64,000 bases of DNA from Streptococcus sp. 116-D4. Lineage in GTDB: Bacteria; Bacillota; Bacilli; Lactobacillales; Streptococcaceae. Position 1 is the first letter of the stretch. Each line of letters opens with the position of its first letter. Position numbers and translations under genes: made by a program. This document shows, piece after piece, positions 34,826-44,274 of the stretch. The notes beneath the pieces are model-generated. The model ran no database searches. It saw only the letters and a program-made list of their open reading frames with translations, and was not told the origin of the DNA. The DNA lies in assembly GCF_009731465.1 (NCBI RefSeq), contig NZ_AP021887.1, positions 552,001 through 616,000 on the forward strand, read 5' to 3'.

Positions 34826-35317
34826 ATGGCAAAAGAACCGTGGCAAGAAGATATTTATGAGAATCAAGAAGAAACAAGATCAGAACGTCGTAAGAGAGAA
34901 CAAGGTGGAGGAGTGCTGGCTAATCGTATCTTGACTATTTTAGCAAGTATTTTCTTTGTGATTGTAGTCGTGATGATTATTGTTCTGATCTATCTTTCAT
35001 CGGGTGGGAGTAATCGCACAGCAGCCTTGAAAGATTTTTACGATTCAGATACAAAAGTAGAGCAAGTTTCTTCTACTTCTAGTAGTAGTTCAGAGCAGGC
35101 ATCTTCTAGTTCAGAGGAGAAGGTAGAAGAGTCATCTAGTAGCTCAGAACATCCAAATGATCCAGAAGGAACTACAAAAGTTATGGCTGGAGAAGGAGAA
35201 GCAGCCATTGCCGCTCGTGCAGGAATCTCGATTGCGCAGTTAGAGGCTTTGAATCCTGGGCATATGGCTACAGGATCTTGGTTTGCTAATCCAGGTGATG
35301 TTGTCAAAATCAAATAG
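34826..35317 (+). CDS. LysM-domain membrane-anchored protein (SAG1386/EF1546 family)
   Basis: A 163-residue protein with a charged cytoplasmic N-terminus (1-30), one membrane helix (about 33-58), a Ser/Glu-rich extracellular linker (about 75-110) and a C-terminal LysM-like domain (about 115-163, [21 protein letters not shown]) that should bind peptidoglycan. AAGGAG lies 7 bases before the ATG. It is followed 8 bases later by cmk, a conserved streptococcal pair. Confidence 0.88.
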   Translation: MAKEPWQEDIYENQEETRSERRKREQGGGVLANRILTILASIFFVIVVVMIIVLIYLSSGGSNRTAALKDFYDSDTKVEQVSSTSSSSSEQASSSSEEKVEESSSSSEHPNDPEGTTKVMAGEGEAAIAARAGISIAQLEALNPGHMATGSWFANPGDVVKIK

Positions 35318-35325
35318 GAGTTGAT

Positions 35326-35997
35326 ATGAAAACAATTCAAATTGCTATTGACGGCCCAGCTTCAAGTGGTAAGAGTACAGTCGCAAAGATTATTGCCAAG
35401 GATTTTGGTTACACCTATCTAGATACAGGTGCTATGTATCGTGCAGCGACCTATATGGCTCTCAAGAACCAATTAGGAGTTGAACAAGTTGAAGAACTCT
35501 TAACCTTATTGGACCAGCATCCAATCAGTTTTGGACGCTCAGAAACGGGAGAACAACTTGTCTTTGTAGGGGATGTGGATATTACTCATCCTATTCGTGA
35601 AAATGAAGTGACCAATCATGTTTCAGCTATTGCAGCAATTCCTGAAGTTCGTGAGAAACTAGTTTCTCTCCAGCAAGAAATCGCCCAGCAAGGCGGGATT
35701 GTCATGGATGGTCGCGATATTGGAACCGTTGTATTACCACAAGCAGAATTGAAAATTTTCCTAGTAGCTTCTGTCGATGAAAGAGCAGAGCGTCGTTACA
35801 AGGAAAATGTTGCCAAGGGAATTGAAACAGACCTTGAAACCCTAAAAGAGGAAATTGCTGCGCGTGACTATAAGGATAGTCATCGTGAGACTTCGCCTCT
35901 CAAACAAGCAGAGGATGCAGTTTACCTTGATACGACTGGATTAGGTATTCAAGAAGTAGTTGAAAAAATCAAAGCAGAAGCTGAAAAAAGAATGTAA
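35326..35997 (+). CDS. cmk: cytidylate kinase
   Basis: A 223-residue kinase of normal length. The P-loop is [15 protein letters not shown] (residues 7-21), with the CMP-binding LDTGAMYRA and [12 protein letters not shown] segments. It phosphorylates CMP/dCMP with ATP. The ribosome binding site GGAG overlaps the end of the LysM gene, indicating one transcript. Confidence 0.97.
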   Translation: MKTIQIAIDGPASSGKSTVAKIIAKDFGYTYLDTGAMYRAATYMALKNQLGVEQVEELLTLLDQHPISFGRSETGEQLVFVGDVDITHPIRENEVTNHVSAIAAIPEVREKLVSLQQEIAQQGGIVMDGRDIGTVVLPQAELKIFLVASVDERAERRYKENVAKGIETDLETLKEEIAARDYKDSHRETSPLKQAEDAVYLDTTGLGIQEVVEKIKAEAEKRM

Positions 35998-36003
35998 TTG
36001 TAG

Positions 36004-36033
36004 AAAAGCCGATAGATTGATATCGGTTTTTTT
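36004..36033 (+). terminator. terminator of the LysM-cmk operon
   Basis: CCGATA (36009-36014) / TATCGG (36021-36026), extended by A-T pairs, followed by seven Ts. Confidence 0.85.
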
Positions 36034-36127
36034 CTATATTTGTCAAAATACTGATTTTAAGGTATAATAGTTGCTGTTCGAGAAATTTTGATTTTCAAAG
36101 AATAGTGAATGACTATAAGGAGAAACC

Positions 36128-36466
36128 ATGAACAACCTACCAAATTGTCCAAAATGTAACTCAGAGTATGTCTACGAAGACGGTGCCCTACTGGTTTGCC
36201 CAGAGTGTGCTTATGAGTGGAATCCTGCTGAAGTTGCAGATGTAGAAGAAGGCCTTGTCGCTATCGATGCTAACGGGAATAAATTGTCTGACGGTGATAC
36301 AGTAACCCTTATCAAGGACTTGAAAGTAAAAGGTGCGCCAAAAGATTTGAAACAAGGAACGCGCGTGAAAAATATCCGCATCGTAGAAGGCGACCACAAT
36401 ATCGACTGTAAAATTGATGGCTTTGGTGCCATGAAACTCAAATCAGAGTTTGTGAAGAAAATTTAA
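36128..36466 (+). CDS. zinc-ribbon protein of the PhnA/YjdM family
   Basis: A 112-residue protein with an N-terminal zinc ribbon (CPKC at 8-11, CPEC near 30) and a C-terminal PhnA-type domain ([33 protein letters not shown]). It was historically called an alkylphosphonate utilisation operon protein, but no phosphonate genes are nearby and the role is unknown. It is 2 bases from the next gene. Confidence 0.9.
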   Translation: MNNLPNCPKCNSEYVYEDGALLVCPECAYEWNPAEVADVEEGLVAIDANGNKLSDGDTVTLIKDLKVKGAPKDLKQGTRVKNIRIVEGDHNIDCKIDGFGAMKLKSEFVKKI

Positions 36467-36468
36467 GC

Positions 36469-37098
36469 ATGTCAAAACACTATAAACTTGTATTTTATAG
36501 CCGTATCTTCTTGTTTCTAGCGGCTTTTACGGGAGTTTATCTTGAAATCGCCAAGCATGGTGGATTTGGGATGTTGCTCTATTATACGGTTCTGTCCAAC
36601 CTCTTAGTCGCGATTTTTACTCTCTATCTCCTAAAGGCTATGAGCCGTTTAGGTGAAAACTGGCAAAGACCAAGTCTCTTGCGCTTAAAAGGTGGGGTCA
36701 CCATGAGTATCATGATTACCTGTGTGATTTACCATTTCCTCTTAGCGCCTATTGTGCCTAATTTTTATACTCTAGAAAATTTCCTTTGCCACTATATCGT
36801 TCCCCTTTGGTTTTTAGCAGATACCCTCTTTTTTGACAAACAGGGTCAATACAAAATCTGGGATCCAGTTATGTGGACGATTTTACCCTTGCTGTATATG
36901 ATTTTTGCTTTTTTTAATGGCTTGGTATTGAAGCTTGATGTTCCTAATTCTAAGGACAGTCCCTTCCCTTACTTCTTTTTGAATGTGAACAAGGGTTGGG
37001 ATGTCGTGTTCAAGTGGTGTCTGATTATCTTTGTTGCCTATATGGTAGCAGGATTTATCTTCTACTTTATCAAGCAAATCAAGAGAAAGTCATCCTAA
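36469..37098 (+). CDS. Pr6Pr-family membrane protein
   Basis: A 209-residue protein with six predicted membrane segments, consistent with the Pr6Pr (six-TM, FAR-17a/AIG1-like) family: CVIYHFLLAPIVPNFYTLENFLCHYIVPLW, which must be read as two adjoining helices, carries paired His residues. Function unknown. The stop TAA is followed directly by BOX 4, whose first base is the last base of the stop. Confidence 0.75.
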   Translation: MSKHYKLVFYSRIFLFLAAFTGVYLEIAKHGGFGMLLYYTVLSNLLVAIFTLYLLKAMSRLGENWQRPSLLRLKGGVTMSIMITCVIYHFLLAPIVPNFYTLENFLCHYIVPLWFLADTLFFDKQGQYKIWDPVMWTILPLLYMIFAFFNGLVLKLDVPNSKDSPFPYFFLNVNKGWDVVFKWCLIIFVAYMVAGFIFYFIKQIKRKSS

Positions 37099-37297
37099 TA
37101 CTCTTTGAAAATCACTTCAAACCACGTCAGTTTCGACTTGCCGTGGGTTGGTATGGTTACTGACTTCGTCAGTTTCATCCGCAACCTCAAAAACATGTTT
37201 TGAGCTGATTTGGTCAGTGTTACCTACTACCTCAAAACAGTATTTTGAGCAACCTGCGGCTAGCTTCCTAGTTTGCTTTTTGATTTTCATTGAGTAT
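37098..37297. repeat. BOX repeat 4 (long form)
   Basis: Ends ATACTCTTTGAAAATCAC and GATTTTCATTGAGTAT. It includes the boxA-like CTTGCCGTGGGTTGG region and the CTGACTTCGTCAG hairpin, and it has two similar ACCTCAAAA...TTTTGAGC modules (about 37179-37206 and 37229-37252), so one internal module seems duplicated. About 200 bp, the largest of the five. Confidence 0.9.
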
Positions 37298-37423
37298 ATG
37301 AAACAAGGGATTCATTTTCGAGTTTAAGAAGGAGTCTATACACTAAAGAGGCTTCTTCTTTTCTTGCTTGTTTGACAACTATCAAAAAAGTAGAAGATTA
37401 ATAGAAATATAGAAAGAGATTTC

Positions 37424-38575
37424 ATGAAACAATTTTTAGAACGGGCCAGTATTTTGGCTCTCTCCCTCGTTTTGATTACTTCCTTTTCCATCTCGAGTGC
37501 CCTGCCGGCCATGTTTGACTACTATCAAGGCTATCCTAAGGAACAAATTGAGCTCTTGGCAAGCTTGCCATCCTTTGGAATTATGATTATGTTACTGCTA
37601 AATGGTTTCTTAGAAAAAATATTTCCTGAGCGCTTACAGATTAGTTTGGGATTGTTGATTTTATCTCTCAGCGGAACGGCACCCTTTTGGTACCAAGCTT
37701 ATCCTTTTGTCTTTGGAACACGGATTCTTTTTGGCTTGGGAGTTGGGATGATCAATGCCAAGGCCATTTCCATTATCAGTGAACGCTATCAAGGAAAAAC
37801 GCGAATTCAGATGTTAGGGCTACGCGGTTCTGCAGAGGTCGTTGGGGCCTCTCTCATTACCTTGGCAGTCGGACAGTTGTTGGCTTTTGGTTGGACAGCT
37901 ACCTTCCTAGCCTATAGTGCTGGATTTTTGGTGCTGACTCTTTATCTACTCTTTGTCCCTTATGGAAAAGAAAAGAAAGAAGTCAAGAAAAAAGCGAAGG
38001 AAGCAAGTCGCTTAACTCGGGAAATGAAAGGCTTGATTTTTATCCTAGCTATCGAAGCGGCGGTTGTAGTTTGTACCAATACAGCTATTACCATCCGTAT
38101 TCCAAGTTTAATGGTGGAAAGAGGACTGGGAGATGCCCAGTTATCTAGTTTTGTTCTTAGTGTCATGCAGTTAATCGGTATTGTAGCTGGTGTGAGTTTC
38201 TCTTTCTTGATTTCTATCTTTAAAGAGAAATTGCTTCTCTGGTCCGGTATTACCTTTGGTTTGGGGCAAATTGTGATTGCCTTGTCTCCATCCTTGTGGG
38301 TGGTAGTGGCAGGGAGTGTTCTGGCTGGTTTTGCCTATAGTGTAGCCTTGACAACGGTCTTTCAACTGGTCTCTGAACGAATTCCAGCTAAACTTCTCAA
38401 TCAAGCTACTTCATTTGCAGTTTTAGGCTGTAGTTTCGGAGCCTTTACGACTCCGTTCGTTCTAGGTGCTATTGGCTTACTAACACAAAATGGGACGTTG
38501 GTCTTTGCTATCTTAGGATCTTGGTTAATTGTAACCTCTATCTTTGTCATGTACCTACTTCAAAAGAGAACTTAG
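37424..38575 (+). CDS. major facilitator superfamily transporter
   Basis: A 383-residue MFS protein with about twelve membrane helices and a basic central loop (about 180-205, KEKKEVKKKAKEASR). The GTRILFGLGVGMINA segment lies in helix 4 and the motif-A-like stretch is weak. It looks like a drug or metabolite exporter, but the substrate cannot be read. Weak GAAAGAGA ribosome binding site. The stop codon lies inside the terminator stem. Confidence 0.82.
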   Translation: MKQFLERASILALSLVLITSFSISSALPAMFDYYQGYPKEQIELLASLPSFGIMIMLLLNGFLEKIFPERLQISLGLLILSLSGTAPFWYQAYPFVFGTRILFGLGVGMINAKAISIISERYQGKTRIQMLGLRGSAEVVGASLITLAVGQLLAFGWTATFLAYSAGFLVLTLYLLFVPYGKEKKEVKKKAKEASRLTREMKGLIFILAIEAAVVVCTNTAITIRIPSLMVERGLGDAQLSSFVLSVMQLIGIVAGVSFSFLISIFKEKLLLWSGITFGLGQIVIALSPSLWVVVAGSVLAGFAYSVALTTVFQLVSERIPAKLLNQATSFAVLGCSFGAFTTPFVLGAIGLLTQNGTLVFAILGSWLIVTSIFVMYLLQKRT

Positions 38576-38595
38576 GATTGATTCCTAAGTTTTTC
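38569..38595 (+). terminator. terminator overlapping the MFS stop codon
   Basis: ACTTAGGA (38570-38577) / TCCTAAGT (38583-38590) with a 5-base loop and TTTT. The TAG stop at 38573-38575 sits in the 5' arm. Confidence 0.85.
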
Positions 38596-38673
38596 TTTTT
38601 GTAAATTCTGTACCCAGACAATATTTGTTTTAGAACCTTGTTTAAAGATTATTTTCTTGATAAAATAGAAGTT

Positions 38674-39423
38674 ATGACGAGATATAAAGCAACTATTTCC
38701 TATGATGGTTATGCCTTTGCTGGTTTTCAGCGCCAGCCTCATGCGCGTAGTGTTCAGGAAGAAATTGAAAAAACCTTTACTAGGTTAAATAAAGGGCAAG
38801 CTATTACTGTTCACGGTGCTGGTAGGACAGATAGTGGGGTTCATGCCCTGGGACAGGTCATTCATTTTGACCTGCCTTATCAGATGGATGAGGAGAAGCT
38901 CCGTTTTGCTCTAGACACTCAGTCCCCTGAAGATATTGATGTGATTTCGATTGAGCTTGTGGCGGATGATTTTCATTGCCGTTATGCTAAGCACAGTAAG
39001 ACCTATGAATTTATCGTGGATAGGGGACGTCCCAAGAACCCTATGCGCCGTTATTATGCCACTCACTTTCCTTATCCACTCGATGTGGAACGCATGCAGG
39101 AGGCTGTCAAAAAGCTTGAGGGAACCCATGATTTTACAGGTTTTACAGCCTCTGGGACCAGCGTAGAGGACAAGGTTCGCACCATCACAGAAGCTAGTTT
39201 AACAGTTGATGAGACAGGCCAGTTTTTGACCTTTACCTTTTCAGGAAATGGTTTCTTGTATAAGCAGATTCGCAATATGGTGGGGACCCTGCTCAAAATC
39301 GGCAATAACCGCATGCCAGTAGAGCAGATTGACTTGATTTTGGAGAAAAAGGACAGGCAGCTTGCAGGTCCCACTGCAGCACCAAATGGTCTATATTTAA
39401 AGGAGATTCGTTATGAAGAATAA
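38674..39423 (+). CDS. truA: tRNA pseudouridine(38-40) synthase TruA
   Basis: A 249-residue pseudouridine synthase. The catalytic Asp lies in [14 protein letters not shown] (about residue 55), with [19 protein letters not shown] at the start and the C-terminal [17 protein letters not shown]. It modifies the tRNA anticodon stem-loop. The start was placed at 38674; twelve codons of open frame upstream have no homology. It overlaps the next gene by 11 bases in a truA-pdxK-S component operon. Confidence 0.95.
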   Translation: MTRYKATISYDGYAFAGFQRQPHARSVQEEIEKTFTRLNKGQAITVHGAGRTDSGVHALGQVIHFDLPYQMDEEKLRFALDTQSPEDIDVISIELVADDFHCRYAKHSKTYEFIVDRGRPKNPMRRYYATHFPYPLDVERMQEAVKKLEGTHDFTGFTASGTSVEDKVRTITEASLTVDETGQFLTFTFSGNGFLYKQIRNMVGTLLKIGNNRMPVEQIDLILEKKDRQLAGPTAAPNGLYLKEIRYEE

Positions 39424-40186
39424 TCGTATTTTAGCACTTTCTGGAAATGATATTTTTAGTGGTGGTGGTTTGTCAGCTGATTTGGCTACCTATACCTTGA
39501 ACGGCTTGCATGGCTTTGTAGCAGTGACTTGTTTGACAGCCTTGACGGAAAAGGGCTTTGAAGTCTTTCCAACTGACGATACCATTTTTCAACATGAATT
39601 AGATAGCTTGCGTGATGTGGAGTTTGGGGGGATTAAGATTGGTCTTCTTCCTACTGTCAGCGTAGCTGAGAAAGCCTTGAACTTTATCAAGCAGCGCCCA
39701 GGAGTGCCTGTGGTTCTGGATCCTGTCTTGGTCTGCAAGGAAACACACGACGTAGCAGTTAGTGAACTCTGTCAAGAATTGATTCGCTTTTTCCCTCATG
39801 TCAGTGTGATTACGCCTAATCTTCCTGAAGCAGAGTTATTGGCTGGTCAGGAAATCAAAACCTTGGAAGACATGAAAGCTGCAGCGCAGAAATTGCATGA
39901 ATTAGGAGCTCCAGCAGTCATTATCAAGGGAGGCAATCGCCTTAGTCAGGACAAGGCTGTAGATGTCTTTTATGATGGACAAACCTTTACAGTCCTAGAA
40001 AATCCTGTTATCCAAGGGCAAAATGCTGGTGCAGGTTGTACCTTTGCTTCTAGCATTGCCAGTCACTTGGTTAAAGGTGATGAACTTTTACCAGCAGTAG
40101 AAAGCTCTAAGGCTTTCGTTTACCGTGCCATTGCACAAGCAGATCAGTATGGAGTAAGACAATATGAAGCAAACCAAAACAACTAA
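39413..40186 (+). CDS. PfkB/ThiD-type pyridoxal or hydroxymethylpyrimidine kinase
   Basis: A 257-residue ribokinase-fold kinase of the ThiD/PdxK group. It opens with [21 protein letters not shown], binds ATP through the VIIKGG segment and has the catalytic [19 protein letters not shown] anion hole (Asp of GAGD replaced by Cys, as in PdxK2-type kinases). The neighbouring ECF S component suggests salvage of pyridoxine or a related vitamin: import followed by phosphorylation. The ribosome binding site is within truA. Confidence 0.85.
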   Translation: MKNNRILALSGNDIFSGGGLSADLATYTLNGLHGFVAVTCLTALTEKGFEVFPTDDTIFQHELDSLRDVEFGGIKIGLLPTVSVAEKALNFIKQRPGVPVVLDPVLVCKETHDVAVSELCQELIRFFPHVSVITPNLPEAELLAGQEIKTLEDMKAAAQKLHELGAPAVIIKGGNRLSQDKAVDVFYDGQTFTVLENPVIQGQNAGAGCTFASSIASHLVKGDELLPAVESSKAFVYRAIAQADQYGVRQYEANQNN

Positions 40187-40625
40187 AATTGCCCTTGTAT
40201 CCCTCTTAACCGCCCTTTCTGTGGTTCTAGGCTATTTCTTAAAAATTCCAACACCGACAGGAATTCTAACTCTTTTAGATGCGGGTGTCTTCTTTGCAGC
40301 TTTCTATTTTGGTAGTCGTGAAGGGGCTGTAGTAGGAGGACTAGCAGGTTTCTTGATTGACCTCTTATCAGGATATCCTCAGTGGATGTTCTTTAGCTTG
40401 GTTAACCATGGCTTGCAGGGATTTTTCGCAGGATTTAAAGGAAAAACTCAGTGGTTAGGCCTTATCTTAGCAACGATTGCCATGGTAGGGGGTTACGCCT
40501 TGGGTTCTACTTTGATGAATGGCTGGGCTGCAGCCCTACCAGAAATTTTACCAAATTTCATGCAAAATACCTTGGGGATGGTTGTGGGATTTGTAGTCTT
40601 TCAGAGTATCAAGAAGATTAAGTAA
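40164..40625 (+). CDS. ECF transporter S component (vitamin uptake, PdxU-like)
   Basis: A 153-residue membrane protein with five or six helices (LVSLLTALSVVLGYFLKIP at the start, GFLIDLLSGYPQWMFFSLVNHGLQG in the middle). This is the size and pattern of substrate-binding S components that work with the shared EcfAA'T module encoded elsewhere. Co-location with a PdxK/ThiD-type kinase suggests a B6 or thiamine precursor as ligand. It overlaps the kinase gene by 23 bases. Confidence 0.83.
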   Translation: MKQTKTTKIALVSLLTALSVVLGYFLKIPTPTGILTLLDAGVFFAAFYFGSREGAVVGGLAGFLIDLLSGYPQWMFFSLVNHGLQGFFAGFKGKTQWLGLILATIAMVGGYALGSTLMNGWAAALPEILPNFMQNTLGMVVGFVVFQSIKKIK

Positions 40626-40656
40626 AGAGGCTGAGTCAAAAGTCTTTCAAATAAGA

Positions 40657-40701
40657 AAAACGCATAGTATCAGGTGTTGAAAACTTGATACTATGCGTTT
40701 T
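40657..40701. terminator. bidirectional terminator between the S component gene and pepQ
   Basis: A perfect 16-bp stem (40657-40672 with 40686-40701; AAAACGCATAGTATCA) and a 13-base loop, A and T tracts on both sides. Confidence 0.93.
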
Positions 40702-40725
40702 ATTGTGGGAAGATTTCGAAGAATA

Positions 40726-41808
40726 TTAATCAAAATAAAGCAAGTCTTTGCTGGTGCTTGTAAAGAGGTCAAATCCATCCTTGGTAACAACACCACAGTC
40801 TTCGATGCGGACACCGACTTTACCAGGGATATAGATACCTGGTTCAACAGAGAAGCACATGCCTTCTTCGATGATCATGTCGTTTCCTTCCATGATAGAT
40901 GGGAATTCGTGGACATCCATACCGATACCGTGACCGAGACGGTGGTTGAAGTACTCACCGTAACCAGCTTTTTCGATGACCTCACGGGCAGCGCGGTCCA
41001 CTTCATGGGCAGTCACACCTGGTTTGATAAAGTCAAGAGCAGCTTGTTGGGCTTCAAGAGTCAAGTTATAAATATCTTTCTTGAATTGGTCAGGTTTGCC
41101 GACTGCGACTGTACGAGTCATATCTGATGCGTAACCATTAACCATGACACCGAGGTCAAAGAGGAGAAGGGCGTCCTTTTCAACTTTGTTTGCACCAGGA
41201 ATTCCGTGTGGATTTGCAGCGTTATCACCAGTCAAGACCATGGTATCAAAACTCATTTCATAGCCTTCACGTTTCATAGAAAAGTCAATTTGAGCGATGA
41301 TATCTGTTTCTGTCTTATCAAGAGAAATATTATCAAAACCAACCTTAACAGCCTTGTCCGCATAAAGACCTGCAACCATCATTTTTTGCACTTCGTCAGC
41401 TGATTTGATGAGGCGCATACGTTGGATACGAGGAGTGAGGTTTTCAAACTCGGCAGTTTCAAAGATAGTTTTTAAACCATGGTATTTAGTCAAGATGAGA
41501 TTGTCAAACTCAACAGCGACACGTTTGAAGTCAAGCTGTGGAAGAGCATCTTTCATTTTTTGCCATGGATTTTCAGAATCTACATAGCCCGCAACCGGGA
41601 AGGAAACAGTGCTACTTGCACGCTCCACTTCAAGGGCTGGGACAAAGAGGAGAGGTTCCTGATCCGCTAGAACAAAAAGGAACATTTGACGTTCGTGTGG
41701 ATCACTGTAAAAGCCAGTGAGGTAATTAATTGTGACGGGGTCAGATACGACAGCGACGTCTAGTTTTTCTGATTCAAGATATGTTACGATTTGTTGTAAT
41801 TTAGACAT
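40726..41808 (-). CDS. pepQ: M24-family Xaa-Pro dipeptidase/aminopeptidase
   Basis: A 360-residue metallopeptidase with a creatinase-like N-terminal domain (1-130) and a pita-bread catalytic domain. The metal ligands appear in order in LFDLGVMVNGYASDMTRT (two Asp), HRLGHGIGMDVHE (His), FSVEPGIY (Glu) and GVRIEDCG (Glu). It cleaves X-Pro bonds in peptides inside the cell. PepQ versus PepP cannot be settled from sequence; the length fits PepQ. Confidence 0.92.
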   Translation of the reverse strand: MSKLQQIVTYLESEKLDVAVVSDPVTINYLTGFYSDPHERQMFLFVLADQEPLLFVPALEVERASSTVSFPVAGYVDSENPWQKMKDALPQLDFKRVAVEFDNLILTKYHGLKTIFETAEFENLTPRIQRMRLIKSADEVQKMMVAGLYADKAVKVGFDNISLDKTETDIIAQIDFSMKREGYEMSFDTMVLTGDNAANPHGIPGANKVEKDALLLFDLGVMVNGYASDMTRTVAVGKPDQFKKDIYNLTLEAQQAALDFIKPGVTAHEVDRAAREVIEKAGYGEYFNHRLGHGIGMDVHEFPSIMEGNDMIIEEGMCFSVEPGIYIPGKVGVRIEDCGVVTKDGFDLFTSTSKDLLYFD

Positions 41809-41883
41809 ATGCTACCTTCTTTCTACCCCTCTATTTTGGCAAAAAATGAGAGAAAATGCAAGGGAGAAGGTAAAAGAACAGAC

Positions 41884-41911
41884 AAAAAAACTCCGACAAG
41901 ATAACGGAGTT
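41884..41911 (-). terminator. terminator of the murT-gatD operon
   Basis: On the minus strand AACTCCG (41905-41911) pairs with CGGAGTT (41889-41895), followed by seven Ts. It lies 22 bases beyond the gatD stop. Confidence 0.9.
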
Positions 41912-41933
41912 CTTTGATATAGTTTCACTTTGT

Positions 41934-42716
41934 TTAAGAAAAGTCTGCCTTGCTTTTGACATCACTGTATTCTTCAGCGATTTCTTGGCTGAGAATGTCC
42001 TCATAGGCAGGGAGTTGGATGTCCTGACCGTATTTCTTCTTGAGGGCGGTAGTGACTAGGCGATAAGCTAGATTGGCATTTCGAGAGAGGATAGGCCCGT
42101 GGAAGTAGGAACCAAAGACATTCTTATAATGAACCCCTTCGCCGACCTTTTCTTCGTTATTTCCATTTCCATAGACAACCTGTCCCAGTGGTTTTTGGTC
42201 ATCAGAGAGGAAGGTACGGCCCTGATGATTCTCAAATCCATAGTAAGTTTCATCGAAATCTTCATTGTGAATCTTGATGTCACCGATAAAACGATTATTG
42301 GTCTGGTTGAGGGTATAATGTCCCATGACCCCTAGTCCTTCGATGCGTCTCCCTGAAGCTTCAACATAATATTGCCCCAGTAACTGGAAGCCACCGCAGA
42401 TAGCCAGAACTACACCGTCGTTTTGGATGTAGTTGTCAATGCTCTCTTTTTTAGCAGGTAGGTCGTCTGCAATGATACTTTGTTCAAAGTCTTGACCGCC
42501 ACCGAAAAAGGTAATGTCGTAGTGATTTTCGTCAAAGTCATCATGAAGTGAAACGATGTCAACGGTCACATGAGCTCCTAGCTTTTCAGCCACATACTTG
42601 AGCATGAGGATGTTTCCATTGTCCCCGTAGGTATTCATGAGATTTCCGTAGAGGTGGGCAATATTGAGCTGATAAGGGTAATTGCCAGCTTTTGAGGAAA
42701 GTGAAGTATAAACCAT
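41934..42716 (-). CDS. gatD: GatD, glutaminase subunit of lipid II isoglutaminyl synthase
   Basis: A 260-residue class I glutamine amidotransferase. The nucleophile Cys is in [15 protein letters not shown] (about residue 107), preceded by [10 protein letters not shown], and the catalytic His is in [10 protein letters not shown]. It supplies ammonia to MurT, which amidates the D-glutamate of lipid II, a modification needed for peptidoglycan cross-linking in pneumococci. Its start codon touches the stop of murT, so the two subunits are made together. Confidence 0.95.
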   Translation of the reverse strand: MVYTSLSSKAGNYPYQLNIAHLYGNLMNTYGDNGNILMLKYVAEKLGAHVTVDIVSLHDDFDENHYDITFFGGGQDFEQSIIADDLPAKKESIDNYIQNDGVVLAICGGFQLLGQYYVEASGRRIEGLGVMGHYTLNQTNNRFIGDIKIHNEDFDETYYGFENHQGRTFLSDDQKPLGQVVYGNGNNEEKVGEGVHYKNVFGSYFHGPILSRNANLAYRLVTTALKKKYGQDIQLPAYEDILSQEIAEEYSDVKSKADFS

Positions 42717-44059
42717 TAGTTCATCTCCTTTCTAACAATCTGACGACTAGCCAGCAGTTCGCGAAATTCCAGCATAGCCGTATAGGTCGCAAGGATATAA
42801 GCATGCTTGCAGTCTTGGTTCTCAATGGTTTTAAGAACTTGTTCCAGACTACTTGTTTCAGTGATTTTATCAGCTGGATAACCAGTTACTCGAAGACGGC
42901 GAGCAATTTCAGAATGGCGAACACCGCCAGCGTTGATTTCAGGAATGTCCATCTCAGTGATTTGTTCAAAATCAGCATCCCAGATCCAGCTGGTATCAAT
43001 ACCATCTGCATAGTTAGCATTGAGGAGAACAGATAGACTAAATGGATAAGGAGCTAGTTTAATCATTTCGATAGCTTGGGTCGCACCGACTGGATTTTTA
43101 ATCAAGACGAGGGTGCATTCCTTGTCACCGATATGGAAGGTTTCTTGGCGTCCAAAGACAGCACGGCTCTTATCAAATCCTTGCTTAATTAGTTGTGAAT
43201 CTGCTCCAAGGAAGCGAGCAATAGCCACAGCTGTCAGAGCATTGTAGATATTGTAGAGTCCGCCGATTTGAATACCATATTCTTGTCCGTCAATGACAAA
43301 GCGAGAGCGATTGTTGGTTAACTCAACCAGTTTTGTCAGACGGTAGTCCAAGTCAGGACGCTTGCATCCACAATTTTCACAGATATAAGCTCCCAAGTTG
43401 GCATAAGTGTTGAGCTCATATTTCAAAATACTTTGACATTCAGGGCAGAGGATACCTTCAGTATTGTAGTGAGCAAGTTGCGCTGGACCTTTTTCTAGAT
43501 CAAAACCAAAATACTGAACAGGATTTGGAATTGCAGGCTTGTAGAAAAGCGGACTGTCACCATTCAGCAGAACAGTAGCCGTAGGAACTTTCCGAATAGC
43601 ATCCAAAATCATATTGTAGGTCGTGTAGATCTCACCGTAGCGGTCCATCTGGTCACGGAAGATATTGGTGATAACAAATAAGCTTGGCTGGATATAGTCA
43701 CAGATACGAGATAGACTGGCTTCATCGATTTCTAGAACGGCAATATTTTTCCCAGTTTTAGAAGATTTGGCTGTTAAGAAGGTTGTCGCAATTCCTGTAA
43801 TCATGTTGGCACCGCTTGGGTTGGTCAGAACTTGACCATAAACCTCTTTTAAAATGCCGACAGTGAGGGCAGTTGTCAAGGTTTTTCCATTGGTTCCAGT
43901 GATCACGACAATCTCGTAGTTCTTAGCTAGGTTTTGTAAAATATCTTTATCAAGTTGAAGGGCAAGTTTTCCAGGGAGCGTACTTCCACGTCCAAGACGA
44001 CTCAAAATAAAATGAGAAGAACGCCCAGCAAGAAGGCCCAAAGTAGTTTTTGATTTCAT
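42716..44059 (-). CDS. murT: MurT, ATP-binding subunit of lipid II isoglutaminyl synthase
   Basis: A 447-residue Mur-ligase-like protein. The ATP-binding P-loop is [17 protein letters not shown] (about 54-70), a four-Cys zinc ribbon is inserted ([13 protein letters not shown] ... CENCGCK), and a C-terminal DUF1727 domain contacts GatD. With GatD it converts D-isoglutamate to D-isoglutamine in the stem peptide. Transcription starts just left of the IS copy 2 left end, away from the IS. Confidence 0.95.
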   Translation of the reverse strand: MKSKTTLGLLAGRSSHFILSRLGRGSTLPGKLALQLDKDILQNLAKNYEIVVITGTNGKTLTTALTVGILKEVYGQVLTNPSGANMITGIATTFLTAKSSKTGKNIAVLEIDEASLSRICDYIQPSLFVITNIFRDQMDRYGEIYTTYNMILDAIRKVPTATVLLNGDSPLFYKPAIPNPVQYFGFDLEKGPAQLAHYNTEGILCPECQSILKYELNTYANLGAYICENCGCKRPDLDYRLTKLVELTNNRSRFVIDGQEYGIQIGGLYNIYNALTAVAIARFLGADSQLIKQGFDKSRAVFGRQETFHIGDKECTLVLIKNPVGATQAIEMIKLAPYPFSLSVLLNANYADGIDTSWIWDADFEQITEMDIPEINAGGVRHSEIARRLRVTGYPADKITETSSLEQVLKTIENQDCKHAYILATYTAMLEFRELLASRQIVRKEMN

Positions 44060-44112
44060 GTTTCTATTATATCACAAAAGAGGGAAAAGACAGATTTGAG
44101 GTTCCGCAGAAG

Positions 44113-44137
44113 CAAAAACAGCCCCAAGAGGGCTGTT
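44113..44137 (-). terminator. original terminator of the har-like gene, now separated from it
   Basis: On the minus strand AACAGCCC / GGGGCTGTT-type stem (44117-44137), followed by TTTTTG. The only minus-strand gene before it is the reductase at 45578, so removing the IS would place this hairpin about 20 bases after that stop. Confidence 0.8.
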
Positions 44138-44274
44138 AGATACGATTAAACGGCTCTATAATATTTGTAGTGGGTAAATCCCCTATAGATATTATGGAGC
44201 CTATTTTGTTGTAGAAAAAAAGTTCCATATCATCTATAATGAAAAGCGATCAAACCATCATTAGAAAGAATCAT

